Below, one piece after another: positions 43,303 through 43,901 of a stretch of 43,901 bases of DNA. The notes beneath the pieces were generated by a model, which saw nothing but the letters and a program-made list of their open reading frames with translations, was not told the DNA's origin and ran no database searches. A program made the translations under genes and the position numbers. The DNA is taken from contig OMZN01000044.1 in assembly GCA_900315555.1 (NCBI GenBank), positions 1-43,901 of the forward strand, written 5' to 3'. The DNA is from an uncultured Eubacteriales bacterium. Lineage in GTDB: Bacteria; Bacillota; Clostridia; Peptostreptococcales; Anaerovoracaceae. Every line of letters starts with the position of its first letter. The stretch's first letter is position 1.

Positions 43303-43785
43303 TTATTCTTCCTCAGCCTTAGCTTCTTCTGCATCATCAGCTGTCTCGGCCTGTGGTTCTTCAGCAGTCTCCTCAACCTCTGCCTGATCCGGTTCTTCGG
43401 CCTCAGCCTCTTCGGTTTCAGGCTCTGCCTGCCTCTTCATCCGCCTTGGGGCAGCCTTTTTCTTTTTGGGCATCTCCTCTTCGATCTGCTCTTCCTTATC
43501 GCGGTTCCTTGCTTCCTCGCTGGACACAATCTTGGAAACGGACCACCGCATAATCTCAAAGCGTGTTCTGTCATGTCCCGCACCCACCTGCAGCACCAGA
43601 GATTCCTCTTTGGTCTTGACAACCTTGCCGCAGATACCGCCGATGGTGATAATCTGATCACCCACCTTAATCGAGCTGCGCATGGCGTTTGTTTCCTTCT
43701 CCCGCTTCCTCTGGGGACGAATCAGAAGGAAATACATAACCACGATCATGACCACTAACAGAATAATGCCACTAGCTGACTGCAT
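43303..43785 (-). CDS. yajC: Preprotein translocase subunit YajC
   Basis: A 160-residue protein. An N-terminal membrane segment (SGIILLVVMIVVMYFLLIRP) and the YajC domain (IKVGDQIITIGGICGKVV) form the standard part, about 90 residues. A basic patch (KKKKAAPRRMKR) and an extremely Glu-rich tail of about 45 residues are added. YajC associates with SecDF-YidC. AGGAGG lies 8 bases before the ATG at 43785. It is preceded at 31 bases by tRNA-Leu. Confidence 0.95.
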   Translation of the reverse strand: MQSASGIILLVVMIVVMYFLLIRPQRKREKETNAMRSSIKVGDQIITIGGICGKVVKTKEESLVLQVGAGHDRTRFEIMRWSVSKIVSSEEARNRDKEEQIEEEMPKKKKAAPRRMKRQAEPETEEAEAEEPDQAEVEETAEEPQAETADDAEEAKAEEE

Positions 43786-43816
43786 AACAAAACCCTCCTT
43801 GGTTACTTCAAATCTT

Positions 43817-43901
43817 TGGTGCCGGCGATGGGGGTCGAACCCATACGGTGTTGCCACCACGGGATTTTGAATCCCGCACGTCTGCCAATTCCATCACGCC
43901 G
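43817..43901 (-). tRNA. tRNA-Leu (anticodon CAA), 5' end cut by window edge
   Basis: The anticodon stem CGGGA/TCCCG encloses the loop TTCAAAA, giving anticodon CAA (43869-43867). A long variable arm (GTGGTGGCAACACC region), the T-loop GGTTCGACCC and a 3' acceptor strand CGCCGGC plus ACCA are visible; CCA is encoded. The first two bases of the acceptor stem lie outside the window. Confidence 0.95.

Noticed and set aside
1..43901. Mobile elements, CRISPR arrays or a defence or biosynthetic island
   Set aside because: No transposase, integrase, direct-repeat array or foreign-looking block was seen; gene order is mostly conserved core.

Overview
The window is a compact, almost entirely minus-strand stretch of a bacterial chromosome, roughly 50-55% G+C by eye. 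All 36 protein genes I accept read leftwards, so transcription runs from high to low coordinates. The gene set points to a Gram-positive anaerobe of the Clostridia: pyruvate phosphate dikinase beside a one-chain glycyl-tRNA synthetase, HemZ, YlbF, RNase J, MtaB, YqeK-RsfS, fused SecDF and consensus AGGAGG ribosome binding sites. A family-level guess (Lachnospiraceae or Anaerovoracaceae-like) would be weak. I see no insertion sequence, prophage, CRISPR array or defence island.

Read in the direction of transcription, the right end (43.9-27.3 kb) is core information-processing DNA. It holds a tRNA-Leu(CAA) cut by the window edge, yajC, a strong terminator, and then a promoter driving secDF, rel, a metallo-hydrolase, hemZ, hisS, aspS, nadD, yqeK, rsfS, leuS, RNase J and a YlbF protein, mostly with tiny gaps or overlaps. 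A promoter then starts efp, mltG, a U32 (TrhP-like) protein, a CorC/HlyC membrane protein and mtaB (27.2-21.3 kb). Next come a HIT protein and a consensus promoter for rpsU-yqeY. After a hairpin follow phoH, a ybeY-cdd fusion, era, recO, a DUF4342-like protein, glyQS and ppdK, closed by a clear terminator near 11.38-11.41 kb.

The left part (11.2-0.1 kb) is more accessory: a nitroreductase, an orphan TadZ/MinD-like ATPase, a phosphate module (Na/Pi cotransporter, PhoB-like regulator, PhoR-like kinase), a two-domain monovalent cation:proton antiporter, galE, a 118-residue protein of unknown function and a zinc-ribbon membrane protein with a YARHG-like domain. Three TTAACA-like hexamers spaced exactly 5 bases apart lie directly upstream of the phosphate module and resemble a Gram-positive Pho box.

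No gene-free stretch exceeds 300 bases. The longest are 11215-11504 (terminator and nitroreductase promoter), 10266-10551 (promoter of the ATPase gene), 1336-1603 (promoter and dyad of the zinc-ribbon gene), 1961-2221 (promoter of the 118-residue gene and a doubtful 42-codon ORF) and 3242-3479 (nothing convincing seen).

I found no complete new multi-gene system. The most unusual items are the single-frame YbeY-cytidine deaminase fusion with an internal start, the phosphate module with its Pho-box-like repeats and a possibly leaderless regulator gene, the orphan ATPase with a lysine-less P-loop, and the structured mltG start with a cysteine-rich leader ORF.
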